The notes: generated from the sequence alone by a model not told the origin. Positions 1 through 9,443 are shown, numbered from the stretch's first letter. The stretch: DNA of 64,000 nt from Roseovarius aestuarii (GCF_019966515.1 NZ_JAIMIB010000020.1:1-64000); one strand, 5' to 3'. Numbers and translations: made by a program.

Positions 1-305
1 CCAAACTGAACGCCACTGTCGAACTTACCGTATTCGTTGGCGACTTCACCGTTGATGTTGGTGAAATTGTCGACCTTTGTAACACCATCGGCCTTGAATT
101 TCGTCCCGGTGACATCGTCTCCTGTTACGGTCAGGCCATCCGCGATGCTGTCATCTGCAAGATCAAAGAAGATTGCGTTCAGATCACCAATAGAACCGGT
201 GTCATCCAATACTAAAAGGTCGAATTTCAGACTTCCGTCTGGTTGTTCAGTGACCGTGATACTGACATTGACGTCTCCACCCAGCGTAAATGAGAGAGTG
301 CTCAT
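1..305 (-). CDS. Acidic RTX-associated-type protein, N-terminal part (cut by window edge)
   Basis: The reading frame opens at an ATG at 305 on the minus strand and runs off the left edge, giving about 101 residues beginning MSTLSFTLGGDVNVSITVTE. An AGGAGA ribosome site lies about nine bases upstream of the start. The product is rich in Asp, Gly and Thr, has almost no Lys or Arg clusters and no signal peptide. That composition is typical of calcium-binding proteins exported by type I secretion in roseobacters. No complete RTX nonapeptide is visible in the part seen, so the assignment rests on composition and on the RTX/Hint gene at 2.9-6.4 kb. The C-terminus, where an export signal would sit, is outside the window. 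Confidence 0.7.
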   Translation of the reverse strand, partial: MSTLSFTLGGDVNVSITVTEQPDGSLKFDLLVLDDTGSIGDLNAIFFDLADDSIADGLTVTGDDVTGTKFKADGVTKVDNFTNINGEVANEYGKFDSGVQF

Positions 306-693
306 GGAATGCTGTCTCCTAAAGTCCGTTTGTTCCTGGACGGACTTCTTAAGCGGTTGGCGCTGCAAGAATGAGGCAGCCAGGCGGCAATACTGCGGCG
401 ACAATTTCAAAATTCGAATAATATGATTTGAACTTGAGGTGCAATAACAGGATCAGTCGGGACTGCCTGCCGTCCGTCGCTTACGTGACAATGGCCGCAT
501 TCAGCATCCCGTGCAGAGGGCGTCACACAGGCTGCCAGAGACGCCATACGGGGCACTGAACTGGATAGATATGGCCGGAAGAACCTGTCATTGATTGGCC
601 AGATTTGAAGTAAATTAACAGCGTTTGCCTAAATTATGCCACATTGCCGTGCACATTAGGCCACGTTCGGTGGGGGCACTGAACGAGGTTGTT
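306..693. other. Intergenic stretch, nothing recognised
   Basis: This 388-base gap separates the minus-strand acidic protein from the small genes to the right. It must hold the promoter of the acidic protein, but no convincing -35/-10 pair, RNA gene or repeat was seen. Confidence 0.4.
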
Positions 694-852
694 ATGAATA
701 TCTGGGAAGACTCACATCCTAAAGATGACCAAATGAAATGGTCAGAATGGACTATGCACCCCAAAAAACAGCCGGTGAAACTGGAGCACTACACTTCTGC
801 AATTGTGCTCGTAACATCTGCTATCTATGTCATGGGTTTCGTTGGCGCATAA
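694..852 (+). CDS. Possible 52-aa small membrane protein
   Basis: An ATG at 694 preceded by GAGG about six bases upstream opens a 52-codon frame. The N-terminal half is polar (MNIWEDSHPKDDQ) and the C-terminal 20 residues form one hydrophobic segment ending at a glycine-alanine terminus. This resembles single-pass small membrane proteins with the N-terminus in the cytoplasm. No family is recognised and no neighbour shares its transcription, so it could also be a chance frame. Confidence 0.3.
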   Translation: MNIWEDSHPKDDQMKWSEWTMHPKKQPVKLEHYTSAIVLVTSAIYVMGFVGA

Positions 853-1137
853 GCTCAGACTCTCTGAGAAAGCAGCGAAGAATTCCACTTGTTTTGTCCT
901 GTACTTCGTCAGCGGCGGAAACTGAATCGGTATCTTAGTCTATAGCTTGAATTAATACCGGTTCCCCTTTTCGGGAAGAGGGACCGAGCTGGGCAGAGGT
1001 GCTGTGGATGATTCTTTGCGCCATCCAAATATTGGGCGCCCACGAAAGGCGGTTCCACAATACGGGAATACCCGAATAGCCGAGCAGCCACTGTCACTAT
1101 AAAATAGGGCATCTTTTTAGAACATTGGTTTTTGATT

Positions 1138-1326
1138 ATGCCTAAAACAAAATATCCCTATTCCGCGCATTTGAGTTCCTTTGCCCGAAAATTGAAACTC
1201 GAACCTGATGCAAACGAAAGCCGAAGCGAAGCCACACTAGATTGCCCCGAAACACTGGAACAATTTGAAGAGGCAATTTTGGAGCTGTTTTCTCCAGCCC
1301 CGGAAAAGAACACAAAACTACATTGA
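1138..1326 (+). CDS. Possible 62-aa small hypothetical protein
   Basis: An ATG at 1138 begins a 62-residue frame (MPKTKYPYSAHLSSFARKLK) with a basic start and an acidic, amphipathic second half. No clear Shine-Dalgarno sequence precedes it. A hairpin followed by a T-run lies about 40 bases past the stop, which fits a real short transcription unit. No family is recognised, and a non-coding transcript remains possible. Confidence 0.3.
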   Translation: MPKTKYPYSAHLSSFARKLKLEPDANESRSEATLDCPETLEQFEEAILELFSPAPEKNTKLH

Positions 1327-1363
1327 ATTAGCCTGGCCTTGAGTAGCGGACCGAAGCTAGGGG

Positions 1364-1396
1364 AACTGGGCAAATTTCCCGGTTGAATGCTTTTTT
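1364..1396 (+). terminator. Possible Rho-independent terminator after the 62-aa frame
   Basis: A seven-pair stem with one G-T pair (AACTGGG at 1364-1370 with CCCGGTT at 1378-1384) and a CAAATTT loop is followed after six bases by a run of six T. The gap between stem and T-run makes it weaker than a classical terminator. Confidence 0.4.
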
Positions 1397-1404
1397 CTAT
1401 TCCA

Positions 1405-1545
1405 GCGTAAGGATTCCCTGACTTTTAGTGCACTCAGGGAACAGCTATTCTTCATTCACTTACAGTTTACAACCCGTCGCATATGCGGACTTTCATATGC
1501 ACCTCCCTGTTGGACTGACTCCGGTGCGATCCGGGGTCTTTTTTT
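1405..1545 (+). ncRNA. Candidate small RNA with three hairpins
   Basis: Three hairpins follow each other in a stretch with no plausible gene. First is TTCCCTGA with TCAGGGAA around an 11-base loop (about 1414-1441). Second is GCATATG with CATATGC near 1479-1500. Third is a GC-rich terminator at 1517-1545. Ordered stem-loops ending in a Rho-independent terminator are the usual shape of an intergenic sRNA. The 5' end is not defined and no promoter was identified. It could instead be the long 3' untranslated region of the frame ending at 1326. Confidence 0.3.
1517..1545 (+). terminator. Rho-independent terminator
   Basis: GACTCCGG (1517-1524) pairs with CCGGGGTC (1531-1538), with one G-T pair, across a TGCGAT loop. 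Seven T residues follow directly (1539-1545). It points rightwards, so something transcribed on the plus strand ends here even though no strong gene lies upstream. Confidence 0.6.
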
Positions 1546-1695
1546 GGCCAGGTGGATTGGTGGATGGCGGCTTTGCGGATAGAGCGGTCATTCATCTCAG
1601 ACCCTTGGGACAACACGTTTTGTTCCGCTCTGAGCTCAGAAAATGGGCGCAGACTTCTAACCTATTTCCGAAATTGCTCACCTTTTTCATCACTT

Positions 1696-2298
1696 TTATT
1701 GCAGTGAGCAGTTGTACCCGTTCTTGGGGGCCTGTTTGGGTTTCAGGCACATCACTGGGGCCACCCGCAGATGCACGAACTTCATCTGCTTCACCAAATC
1801 TCCGTACTTCTGGGTGAAAATGGCTTTCACACGTCTGACAGCGGCATCGCGTTCAGCCTTGCTGCCCTTGATATAGAAAGATTCAATAAAAACAGTACCC
1901 GGCCCAATATCTGCCAGAAGCGTTTCCTGTGGCTTACCTTGTTCGAGGTAATATTCAGTAAAACCACCTGCCTGAGATTTGACCCATGCATAGCGTCCCG
2001 GTGTTTTAGCCTGACCCCAATGGATCATATATTTGAGCTTACCGGCTTTCACCCAATCCGCATCGCTACTGATAATCCCATTTTGGAATTTGTACTTTTG
2101 ATTTCGCTTGCAGAATTGCTGAAACGACTTCCCGGTCACCGGACAAAACTCGACTGACTTCAGATGCGTCCGACCGCCAACCTCGTGAACAAAGACTACC
2201 GAACTCGGGCTACCCTTGTATCTACCTTTTGCATCCGCAGTAATTGCGACCAACATGAAAAGACATATTGTGGCAAAGCACCTTGCAAAATTCGTCAT
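1696..2298 (-). CDS. Secreted hypothetical protein (200 aa)
   Basis: The product starts with a clear Sec signal peptide: basic MTNFAR, a hydrophobic stretch rich in Cys, Leu, Met and Val, then a probable cut after ADA near residue 23. The mature part is about 177 residues with several cysteines (FCPVTGKSFQQFCKR and CLKPK near the end) that could form disulfides in the periplasm. No catalytic motif or known family is recognised. It is a single minus-strand gene, and its start is 175 bases from the divergent monooxygenase-like gene at 2473. Confidence 0.75.
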   Translation of the reverse strand: MTNFARCFATICLFMLVAITADAKGRYKGSPSSVVFVHEVGGRTHLKSVEFCPVTGKSFQQFCKRNQKYKFQNGIISSDADWVKAGKLKYMIHWGQAKTPGRYAWVKSQAGGFTEYYLEQGKPQETLLADIGPGTVFIESFYIKGSKAERDAAVRRVKAIFTQKYGDLVKQMKFVHLRVAPVMCLKPKQAPKNGYNCSLQ

Positions 2299-2472
2299 GA
2301 AGCCTCTCGCGCTTGTATTTTCGGAAAACTGTCAAACGCGATAAATGCAGTCAAGGCGTAACCATCTGGCAAAGCAGCTCGGTCATTTTCGAGTTGAACG
2401 GCAGCTTCGCGGGATTGCTGTTGTTCGGAATTCCTATAATCAATAAAAGCAACCGAAACTGGGAAAAGGCGA

Positions 2473-2778
2473 ATGACTGAAAAATCTGACAGGACGGTTG
2501 GTGAAGTGCGTTTGTCTGGGCGTTTGATCTGCGCTTCTGAGAAAGACGCTAAAATCGTGCGAGACTACCTTCCAGAGCATGTTCGCTTAACCAGAAAAGA
2601 ACCTGGCTGCATCTCATTCGAAGTTTCCAAAACAGATGATCCGATGATCTGGCGCGTGGAAGAATGCTTTCGTGATCGAAAAGCATTCGAGCTTCACCAA
2701 CAAAGAACGCGCTATTCAGCTTGGTGGTTTGCAACGGCAAGCATTCCGAGGGAATACAAAGTCACCGGCTTGAAATGA
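2473..2778 (+). CDS. Antibiotic biosynthesis monooxygenase (ABM/YgiN-like) domain protein
   Basis: This 101-residue protein has the layout of the small dimeric alpha-beta barrel ABM family: a beta-strand pair near the start (VRLSGRLICAS), a helix (KIVRDYLPEHVRLTRKEPGC), the strand ISFEVSKTDDP, then WRVEECFRDRKAFELHQ. The sequence E-P-G-C-I-S-F followed by the W-x-V-x-E-x-F block is characteristic. Relatives include quinol monooxygenase YgiN and quinone-forming oxygenases that need no cofactor. The substrate cannot be read from sequence. It is a single gene. Confidence 0.75.
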   Translation: MTEKSDRTVGEVRLSGRLICASEKDAKIVRDYLPEHVRLTRKEPGCISFEVSKTDDPMIWRVEECFRDRKAFELHQQRTRYSAWWFATASIPREYKVTGLK

Positions 2779-2785
2779 CGGTTTG

Positions 2786-2858
2786 GACGAATGTCTTCAT
2801 CGGGCTCTGAGCCGTCCTGCGGCGATGCGGCGGCTGTTCGCTGTCCTGGACATTCGTC
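2786..2858. repeat. 10-bp inverted repeat between convergent genes
   Basis: GACGAATGTC at 2786-2795 is the exact reverse complement of GACATTCGTC at 2849-2858. The spacer also contains a nested AGCCG/CGGCT pair. It lies between the stops of the plus-strand monooxygenase gene and the minus-strand RTX gene, so a bidirectional transcription-end structure is plausible, but there is no T-run. Confidence 0.3.
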
Positions 2859-2929
2859 AGCGTACCGGCAGATGGCTGGAGCCAGCCCAGAACTGCCCTT
2901 CATAAAGTCCGGCACCTGCTCAATCGTTG

Positions 2930-5900
2930 TCAAGCCGCCAGTAGTTCAATCTCCAGACGCGTCAGCATTTCGTGCGCTACTGTCTTGCGCAGCTCTTTGC
3001 GTGTCAGAACCCGTGCCGCGCGCGCTCCGTATGCTTTTTCGCAAGGGCCGCTGATCAACTCGGGAAACGCGGCATACAGATTCATGCGGCTATATAGCGA
3101 TAACATTTCCAGTGCCATCGGGCCGGGGTAGAAACTCTCACTCGGGATTTCGTTTGAGATCAGAGTTGCGTGCTTGTCCAGCAGGACATGAACGTAGGTC
3201 ACCTGCTTCCGTCCCCGCGCAAACGAGGCCAGACGTGTCTCTTCCGCCAGATGTTTTGCCCGCACATAGACGGGCTCGCCTGATTGTTCATCCTTCATAA
3301 GGATGCAATGTTGTGGTGATACAATCAGGGGCCGTCGGTTTCCGAGACTGCCGGGTTTTAACCGTACAGGCATTACGTTTTCCGGCAAGGGCGCCGTGCC
3401 CTCTCCCAGGTCCGAACTCGCAATCCAACGAACTGGCAATGGCCCGTATTCAAGAGTTGTAACCAGATCACCTTCGCGCAGCTCTTCAACGGCAATCTTC
3501 CCCCACGGAGTTGCAATCTGCGTCCCTGATGTAAAGCAGGGGATGCCCATCGCGTTTAGTTCTGGCGCGCTATCGACTTCTGACGGCAGAACACCTTGTA
3601 AGGTGACGCTTTCGCCATTCGGAAATGTCAGGATTGCGTCACCGGTGCCATCACCGTTGGTGTCGGTCACGACCACATCCCAGGCATTGACAGGATTACC
3701 CTCGGTATCGGTTAGGCCGGTGACGTTGAGCTGATCGACCGTTGTGCCGTCACCGCTGTCGGTCAGGTCGAAATCCGAGACCGTGTCGGTGCCGGATCCA
3801 TCCGCGAGAACATAATCGTCGGCCCCGGTGCCGCCGGTCAGACTGTCGCTACCGCTGCCACCAACCAGCGTGTCACCTCCGGTACTGCCATCCAGTGTGT
3901 CGTTATCCGTGCCACCATAGATGGCGTCATCGCCACTACCGCCAGTCAATTGGTCGTGTCCGCCCAGCCCGTACATTATGTTCTGGTGATGGGGTCCGGT
4001 AACAGTATCGTCCCCGGTATCGGAGCCGATGCTGATACCGATCGTTTCGCTATAGGTCAACGCGCTTGGGTCGGTGACCTCAACGGTGACCGTATCGCTG
4101 TAAGCGGTTGACGCATCATGATCGCCCACCAGCGATATTTCACCGCTATTGGCGTCGATGGTGAATTTCCCGCCCGCGTCGTCTGTCAGTACGAAGGTGT
4201 GTCCGATATCGCCATCGGCGTCGATGACATTAGTGACATCCGCCACGATGGTACCGGCCTCGATTGCGGGCACTGTTCCGCTGCTCCCAAGCGTGGTGAC
4301 TTCGCTTGACGTCAGCGGCTTGTCAAAAATCTTGACCGAGTCAAGATCGCCACCGAAAAAACGGTCGGCATTCAGGTCCTCACGGGCACCAAGGAAAAGG
4401 TTGCCAGAAGGGTTGAAGCTGTCACCACCGCGGCTGTCGCTGTTCTGCTCCACTCCGTCCAGATAGACCTTGGAACCAACCCCGCTTTCGACTGTTAGCG
4501 TATAGGTATGCCACTGGCCATCGCTGACAATGCTACTGATGTCGAAATCCAACGCAAAATTATCCAGCGTATCGTCATTGTCGCGGATGACTGTACGCAG
4601 GACGTTGGGATCGGTGCCGTGGCTGGCCTCGTTGATGAATATGTTGAGGCTGTTGGTGCTGTTAATGTCACCATGGCTGTAGATGTACTGGAAAAGGCTG
4701 CCGGTAGTGTCGTCGATCTTGAACTGGAATGAAACGGTAAACTCGTCGTTCATCGTCACGTCGGGAACTTCAACGTAATCGTCAATTTCGTCAAAGCTTA
4801 ATGCGTTACCGTCATTGCCCGCCACTGTGGTCGCACCATTGACTGTTCCATCATTCCCGCCAGCGCTATCGACCGCATCGCCTTCAAGCTTGTATTCGTT
4901 GGTCAACCCGTCCGGTACCACCTCCTTCTCAACGGTCGCGACATTGGCGTTGCCGCCGAAGGTGATGTCGGTTGTTCCGTCATAGTCGGTGGTTCCCGCT
5001 TCGATGATGTTCTCGATTTCCGAGAAACTGATCGTGTCAGACCCGTCAGATACAGTCCCCGATTCTTCACCGGTATAGGTGATCGTGATTGGCTCGGTGA
5101 CGCCGGAGAGATCGAGCGTGTCTTTGTCGGTGCCGCCTTCGCCGCCAACAATCGTATCGTTACCGAACCCGTCGGAGAGATTGAATGTATCAGCATCATC
5201 GCCACCTTCGATACTGTCGGCGCCAGAGCCCCCGTCAAGCGTATCATCACCTTCTTCGCCATAGATCAGGTCATCGCCAGCCCCGCCATCAATGCTGTCA
5301 TTTCCGGGGACGGGCGCTGGTTCGCTGGGAACGAATGTGATGTCCGAGATGCCGTAATCCGAGCCATCGGTCAGGTCAGTTTGGATCAGAGCCGTAAAGA
5401 CAATCTGATCAAAATCCCCATGACCGGACACCAGAATAGTGTCATTCCCAGTGCCGGTTGAATCGGTGAAATCGGCCTCGTATACCAGCGCGCCGTCGTT
5501 ATAGAGCGCATAATGGCCGACTTCACCAAAAGCAGCGGTTTGCAAGCTGAGCGTCGTGAAAGTCAGCTCATCAATCGGATGATCGAAATCGACGATCAGT
5601 TTTTCACTGAGACCGGATGACTTGTCATAGGCGATCTGGGCATCAACACCACTATCTGTGTCGGAGACAGCGCCGCTAGCGCCAAAAGATCCGGCATAGG
5701 TGCTGATATTCGAAACATCAGCGCTGGTCAGCACACCGCCGACGACATTCTGGGCAGTGACAGTGAACCCGCTGGACGTGTCTGTATAATTTGATGTTGT
5801 GATTGACACTGGCGACATGGCCAATTCATTCGGGTCTGTGTCGCCATAGAGCACATCATCGCCCGATCCGCCGTCAATCGTATCGGCCTCCCCCCCGCCA

Positions 5901-6367
5901 TAGACGGTGTCGTTTTCCAGGCCTGCAGTGATGCTGTCATCGCCAGCTCCAGCGCTGATTACGTCTTCATGTCCAAGCGTACCGGTCCCATCTCCGCCAT
6001 CGACAACCTCGCCATCATCATCGGTATAGCCATTATCAATGACATCATCACCGTCGGTGCCCATAATGGTGCCATCGCCTGATGACGTATAAACTGGTGC
6101 GCTGGTAACGGTAGATGTTGTGATGAAATCAACGATCCCGTAATCAGGTACGAAATAGACATTGCCGTCATCGGCTAGCCAGTAGTCACCCGGTTCAAGC
6201 TCATTCGTATAAGGAAATCCGCCGGCTTCGCCGGTCCATGTCCACTGGCCGCTGCCCAAGCCGGTTGGATATGCCCCATCGGCAGTAAACGAGATTGCAC
6301 CACCGCCGATGACATCGCCAGAGTCAAGGCTGCCATCTCCCAGTGTGACTAGATAACCCGTTGGCAT
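2930..6367 (-). CDS. RTX calcium-binding protein with LamG, cadherin-like and C-terminal Hint domains
   Basis: This 1145-residue acidic protein is modular. An N-terminal module (about 1-90) is followed by GGxGxDxIxGG-type RTX repeats around 135-175, again at 355-400 and again at 790-860. A LamG/concanavalin-like region spans about 495-685 and a cadherin-like beta domain about 690-785. A Hint_2 domain begins near Cys943 (CFTSGTQIATPWG) with the conserved SPQHCILM block. RTX repeats bind calcium outside the cell and mark type I secretion substrates. The Hint domain is an autoprocessing fold common at the end of roseobacter RTX proteins. No signal peptide is present, as expected for type I export. 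An adhesion or surface role is likely but not shown. Confidence 0.9.
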   Translation of the reverse strand: MPTGYLVTLGDGSLDSGDVIGGGAISFTADGAYPTGLGSGQWTWTGEAGGFPYTNELEPGDYWLADDGNVYFVPDYGIVDFITTSTVTSAPVYTSSGDGTIMGTDGDDVIDNGYTDDDGEVVDGGDGTGTLGHEDVISAGAGDDSITAGLENDTVYGGGEADTIDGGSGDDVLYGDTDPNELAMSPVSITTSNYTDTSSGFTVTAQNVVGGVLTSADVSNISTYAGSFGASGAVSDTDSGVDAQIAYDKSSGLSEKLIVDFDHPIDELTFTTLSLQTAAFGEVGHYALYNDGALVYEADFTDSTGTGNDTILVSGHGDFDQIVFTALIQTDLTDGSDYGISDITFVPSEPAPVPGNDSIDGGAGDDLIYGEEGDDTLDGGSGADSIEGGDDADTFNLSDGFGNDTIVGGEGGTDKDTLDLSGVTEPITITYTGEESGTVSDGSDTISFSEIENIIEAGTTDYDGTTDITFGGNANVATVEKEVVPDGLTNEYKLEGDAVDSAGGNDGTVNGATTVAGNDGNALSFDEIDDYVEVPDVTMNDEFTVSFQFKIDDTTGSLFQYIYSHGDINSTNSLNIFINEASHGTDPNVLRTVIRDNDDTLDNFALDFDISSIVSDGQWHTYTLTVESGVGSKVYLDGVEQNSDSRGGDSFNPSGNLFLGAREDLNADRFFGGDLDSVKIFDKPLTSSEVTTLGSSGTVPAIEAGTIVADVTNVIDADGDIGHTFVLTDDAGGKFTIDANSGEISLVGDHDASTAYSDTVTVEVTDPSALTYSETIGISIGSDTGDDTVTGPHHQNIMYGLGGHDQLTGGSGDDAIYGGTDNDTLDGSTGGDTLVGGSGSDSLTGGTGADDYVLADGSGTDTVSDFDLTDSGDGTTVDQLNVTGLTDTEGNPVNAWDVVVTDTNGDGTGDAILTFPNGESVTLQGVLPSEVDSAPELNAMGIPCFTSGTQIATPWGKIAVEELREGDLVTTLEYGPLPVRWIASSDLGEGTAPLPENVMPVRLKPGSLGNRRPLIVSPQHCILMKDEQSGEPVYVRAKHLAEETRLASFARGRKQVTYVHVLLDKHATLISNEIPSESFYPGPMALEMLSLYSRMNLYAAFPELISGPCEKAYGARAARVLTRKELRKTVAHEMLTRLEIELLAA

Positions 6368-6833
6368 TTATCAATCTCCACAATATTCCAACAAACCTTC
6401 GGGAGCAGAGTTCATTGTGAAACATGATCAATTGAGCGCCTGATCCCGCTAGCCGGAATAAAGAATGCTTGTTTCTATTCAGTAGATTCTGAATTGGTTT
6501 TTTCGGCTAATTTTATCTAATTTACTCGGGCTTTTGGTTCCGACCTATCGTGCGACTGAATGACGAGAGCAAATGCGATGTCGATATCCAATCTGGGAAC
6601 CAAGTTTCTTTAAATCGGGGATTTACGCTATTCCACTTCCAAACGAGGGAAGCTGCGTGCAATACGGGTCGATTTTGTTCAAAATACCGCGCAACGGAAT
6701 CATGAGTTTCCATAACGGCTGTACTTGAACAGTGTTGACGGCGCTTCAAAATATCCAATAGTGCTTTTCCCGCTTAGGAATGACAGGCTGTATACCAATT
6801 GCAGTCGAACTGACGAGGAGGTCAGCGCTTACT
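6368..6833. other. Intergenic stretch upstream of the RTX gene
   Basis: This 466-base AT-rich gap holds the RTX gene promoter region and the 3' end of the GGDEF-EAL gene. No RNA, repeat or convincing gene was seen. A 78-codon minus frame inside it has no recognisable features. Confidence 0.4.
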
Positions 6834-8465
6834 TCAACCTGTATTATCCAAGCGCTTGGTCAGTTCAAAGCCTTCTTCGATTGGATCAACCCGTCGGTTA
6901 CACCACTTGGTCTCCAACAGCCAGGAAACCTGTTCGGCCGGCACTGCCTTCTCGAACAGGAATCCTTGGCCCAACGAGCAATCCAACGATTGTAGATAGC
7001 CGAGGTCATCCGCAGACTCGATACCTTCTGCTGTTACATCCAACTCAAGCCCATTCGCGAGCGTCATGATACCTGCAACGATTTTTTGGTTCTGTGGTTC
7101 GGCAGCTATATTTGTGACAAAGCTTCGGTCAATCTTGATCCGGTCAAATGGCAGTTGCCGAAGGCTCGCAAGGCTCGAATACCCAGTCCCAAAATCATCA
7201 AGTGCCACTGCCACGCCAAGTACCTTCAATGCATCTAGTTTTGCTCGTGCTACGTTAAAGTCGTGGATGACGGCACTTTCCGTTACCTCGATTGTCAGAC
7301 GCCTCGCATCAAAATTACATTCCACCAAAATCTCGTTGATTTGTTCCACGAGCTTTGGATTGTGAAATTGGTAAGGCGAAACATTGAATGAAATTGAAAG
7401 GCGCGAATCCCAATCACACGCTGCCGTGCAGGCTTGTCGCAGTATACTAAGCCCCAAGTCACCTATCTGGCCGCTGTCTTCTGCAATTTCTATGAACTTA
7501 CCGGGTGGAATTTGTCCGCGAGTCTTATGCTTCCAACGAGCTAAAACTTCAAACCCTGTGAGCGTTTTGGATTCAATTTGGATGATCGGCTGAAACCACG
7601 GTTCGATTTCTGATTTGACAATTGCTTCCCTTAGATCGGCTTCGATTTCCGCACGTTCATGTGATTGTTGATCCAATTCCGCGTCATACCAGGCGAATTG
7701 ACCTCTTCCCTGGTTCTTTGCTCTATACAAAGCTTTATCTGTCCGGCGTATCGCATCGGCACTAGTCAAATTTGAGTCCCAACTAACCAAACCGATGCTA
7801 CAGCTAATGAAAATTTGTCTATTTTCAAACTTTATAGCTCTTTCCATAGAAAGCAGCAGTCGCCGTGCAATGCGTTCGACCTGAATTGCATCAATGGGGC
7901 GTTCAAAAATTACCGCAAATTCATCACCGCCCAATCGCGCGACGACACTACCGGAACCTACTTCAGCTTTTAGCCTGTGCGCCACTGCTTCAAGAGTTGC
8001 ATCCCCCGCAGCATGGCCGTGTAGATCATTTACGGGTTTAAACCTGTCGAGATCAATCATAGCGATAAATTGCTCGTCCGCGTTTGAATTCTGAGCAGCA
8101 ATCTCTTCCAGTGTGGACGAGAAAGCACGTCGGTTCATCAGACCCGTCAACGGATCATGGCGTGCGTTTTTCTCGGCGCGCTGACGTTGAAACTCGCGCT
8201 CACGTACGGTTCTCTTCAGTCGTTGTCCTTGAAAAAAAACCGATAAAACTAGGGCGATTGTGAGGTTAACAATGAGTAGCGCGAATTCATCAAGATCCCA
8301 TTCCTCATGGGCGCGGCTAAACTCGTAAAACCGCTCGAACAGCTCCATCTCCGCTAGGATCAACCATGTAGCAATTGCGGTGATAAAAAACGACGCCGGT
8401 ATTGCAGAACTTCTTATTAATGAATGAAGTGACGTTGATGCCATTTTTTTACTCGTTGTGCTCAC
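6834..8465 (-). CDS. Membrane-bound GGDEF-EAL cyclic di-GMP protein
   Basis: The 543-residue product begins with two membrane segments (about residues 17-37 and 62-80), a short coiled linker, a GGDEF domain (LTGLMNRRAF through RLGGDEFAVIF) and an EAL domain. The cyclase motif GGDEF is intact, with no RxxD inhibitory site just before it. The EAL part keeps the metal and substrate residues: GFEVLAR, FNVSPYQ, EVTES, LDDFGTGYSS, IKIDRSF and AEGIES. Both making and breaking cyclic di-GMP therefore look possible, and the N-terminus may tie the activity to the membrane. It is a single minus-strand gene. Confidence 0.9.
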   Translation of the reverse strand: MSTTSKKMASTSLHSLIRSSAIPASFFITAIATWLILAEMELFERFYEFSRAHEEWDLDEFALLIVNLTIALVLSVFFQGQRLKRTVREREFQRQRAEKNARHDPLTGLMNRRAFSSTLEEIAAQNSNADEQFIAMIDLDRFKPVNDLHGHAAGDATLEAVAHRLKAEVGSGSVVARLGGDEFAVIFERPIDAIQVERIARRLLLSMERAIKFENRQIFISCSIGLVSWDSNLTSADAIRRTDKALYRAKNQGRGQFAWYDAELDQQSHERAEIEADLREAIVKSEIEPWFQPIIQIESKTLTGFEVLARWKHKTRGQIPPGKFIEIAEDSGQIGDLGLSILRQACTAACDWDSRLSISFNVSPYQFHNPKLVEQINEILVECNFDARRLTIEVTESAVIHDFNVARAKLDALKVLGVAVALDDFGTGYSSLASLRQLPFDRIKIDRSFVTNIAAEPQNQKIVAGIMTLANGLELDVTAEGIESADDLGYLQSLDCSLGQGFLFEKAVPAEQVSWLLETKWCNRRVDPIEEGFELTKRLDNTG

Positions 8466-8706
8466 TAAGCTTCATGGCAAGTTGCAGTGAAGTCACCTGC
8501 ATTACGGTAAATTATCGCAGCAGAATCTGTTTCAAAATTTAGCTGTTGCTTGTTGCAGTTCGGAAATTGTCGATACAGGCAATGTGGACGCGTCAGAACA
8601 ATGTTTCATATTCTGGGCTCTTTTGTGAGTCTTTCTAGGAATATTTTCGAGGGGCAGTTCTCGGCAAAACAGTCATTCTCGAAATCTGTTCGGACGGCTG
8701 GTTTGT

Positions 8707-8732
8707 CCGGCCTTATGTATCAAACGCACCAA
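8707..8732 (+). repeat. Left terminal inverted repeat of the IS1595-type transposon
   Basis: These 26 bases match the reverse complement of 12058-12083 without mismatch. Immediately outside is the direct repeat copy at 8700-8709. Confidence 0.85.
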
Positions 8733-8775
8733 CATTCTATCTGAACAATCATGCCGCGTGAATCCATAATAGGGC

Positions 8776-9183
8776 ATGGAACACACGATATTCGGACTGA
8801 TCAAGAAACGCGGCGAGATAGCAGGCCAGCACAAGGCCGCTGTAAAGGCCGCTGACGCCCTTAAGGCCGATCTGGACGCCATAGACCGTGCGCTGGTGCT
8901 GTGCGGCTATGAGGATGATCCCAGAGGCATTGCGCCGCGCGGAAAGTACAAGCAGCTATTCGGGCGCAATGAGTTGAAGCTGACAATCATCAACATGCTG
9001 CGGGAAGCCCCTGCGGATGATGAAGTAATAGCGGCGCGGATCATTGAGGCGAAGGGCTGGGGCGATGATATGCACGCCGATGTACTAAAGCGGGTGCGGG
9101 ATGCGTTGCAGCGTCAGCAAAAAGACGGGCATGTGGTGCAGGACTTTGGGCCGGATGGGTGTTTGTGGCGTTTAGTTAGATAA
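8776..9183 (+). CDS. Transposon passenger: hypothetical 135-aa protein
   Basis: This gene lies 44 bases inside the left transposon end. The first 45 residues are charged and helical (KKRGEIAGQHKAAVKAADAL), probably a coiled coil. The C-terminal two thirds (NELKLTIINMLREAP to GHVVQDFGPDGCLWRL) have the helix pattern and final beta-wing of a winged helix-turn-helix domain. A DNA-binding helper of the transposase or a regulator of the cargo is a reasonable guess, but no named family is recognised. Its 3' end overlaps the convergent gene at 9176 by 8 bases. Confidence 0.6.
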   Translation: MEHTIFGLIKKRGEIAGQHKAAVKAADALKADLDAIDRALVLCGYEDDPRGIAPRGKYKQLFGRNELKLTIINMLREAPADDEVIAARIIEAKGWGDDMHADVLKRVRDALQRQQKDGHVVQDFGPDGCLWRLVR

Positions 9184-9430
9184 AATCGTCAGGAGTTTTT
9201 GGAAACGGTGAATCGACGCCCAAACGTCGGTCAAGGTATGCTACCACGCTATGGCAGAGTGGCTCGTCGTCAGGAATTCCTACCTGTTTCACAGACTTTC
9301 CGTCTGGGGCAGTGATTCGCACAATGGACTTATTGCCCGAATAACCCTCATCGACCCGACATTCAGCATTCAACCGCGCCCAATCACAGTATTCCCTTAG
9401 TTTGGGCGACGGTCCGAATGGTGATGACAT
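9176..9430 (-). CDS. Transposon passenger: hypothetical 84-aa protein
   Basis: The protein starts MSSPFGPSPKLREYCDWARL and contains a short beta-rich core (SIVRITAPDGKSVKQVGIP) followed by a helix (HSVVAYLDRRLGV). The fold suggests a small alpha-beta protein, but no family is recognised. It is the second gene of a minus-strand pair, 13 bases after the gene ending at 9444, and overlaps the convergent 8776-9183 gene by 8 bases. Confidence 0.55.
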   Translation of the reverse strand: MSSPFGPSPKLREYCDWARLNAECRVDEGYSGNKSIVRITAPDGKSVKQVGIPDDEPLCHSVVAYLDRRLGVDSPFPKTPDDFI

Positions 9431-9443
9431 TTATTCTCCGCTT

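Noticed and set aside
6522-6758. 78-codon minus-strand frame before the GGDEF-EAL gene
   Set aside because: No ribosome site and no recognisable domain. It was considered as an IS fragment but no transposase motif was found.
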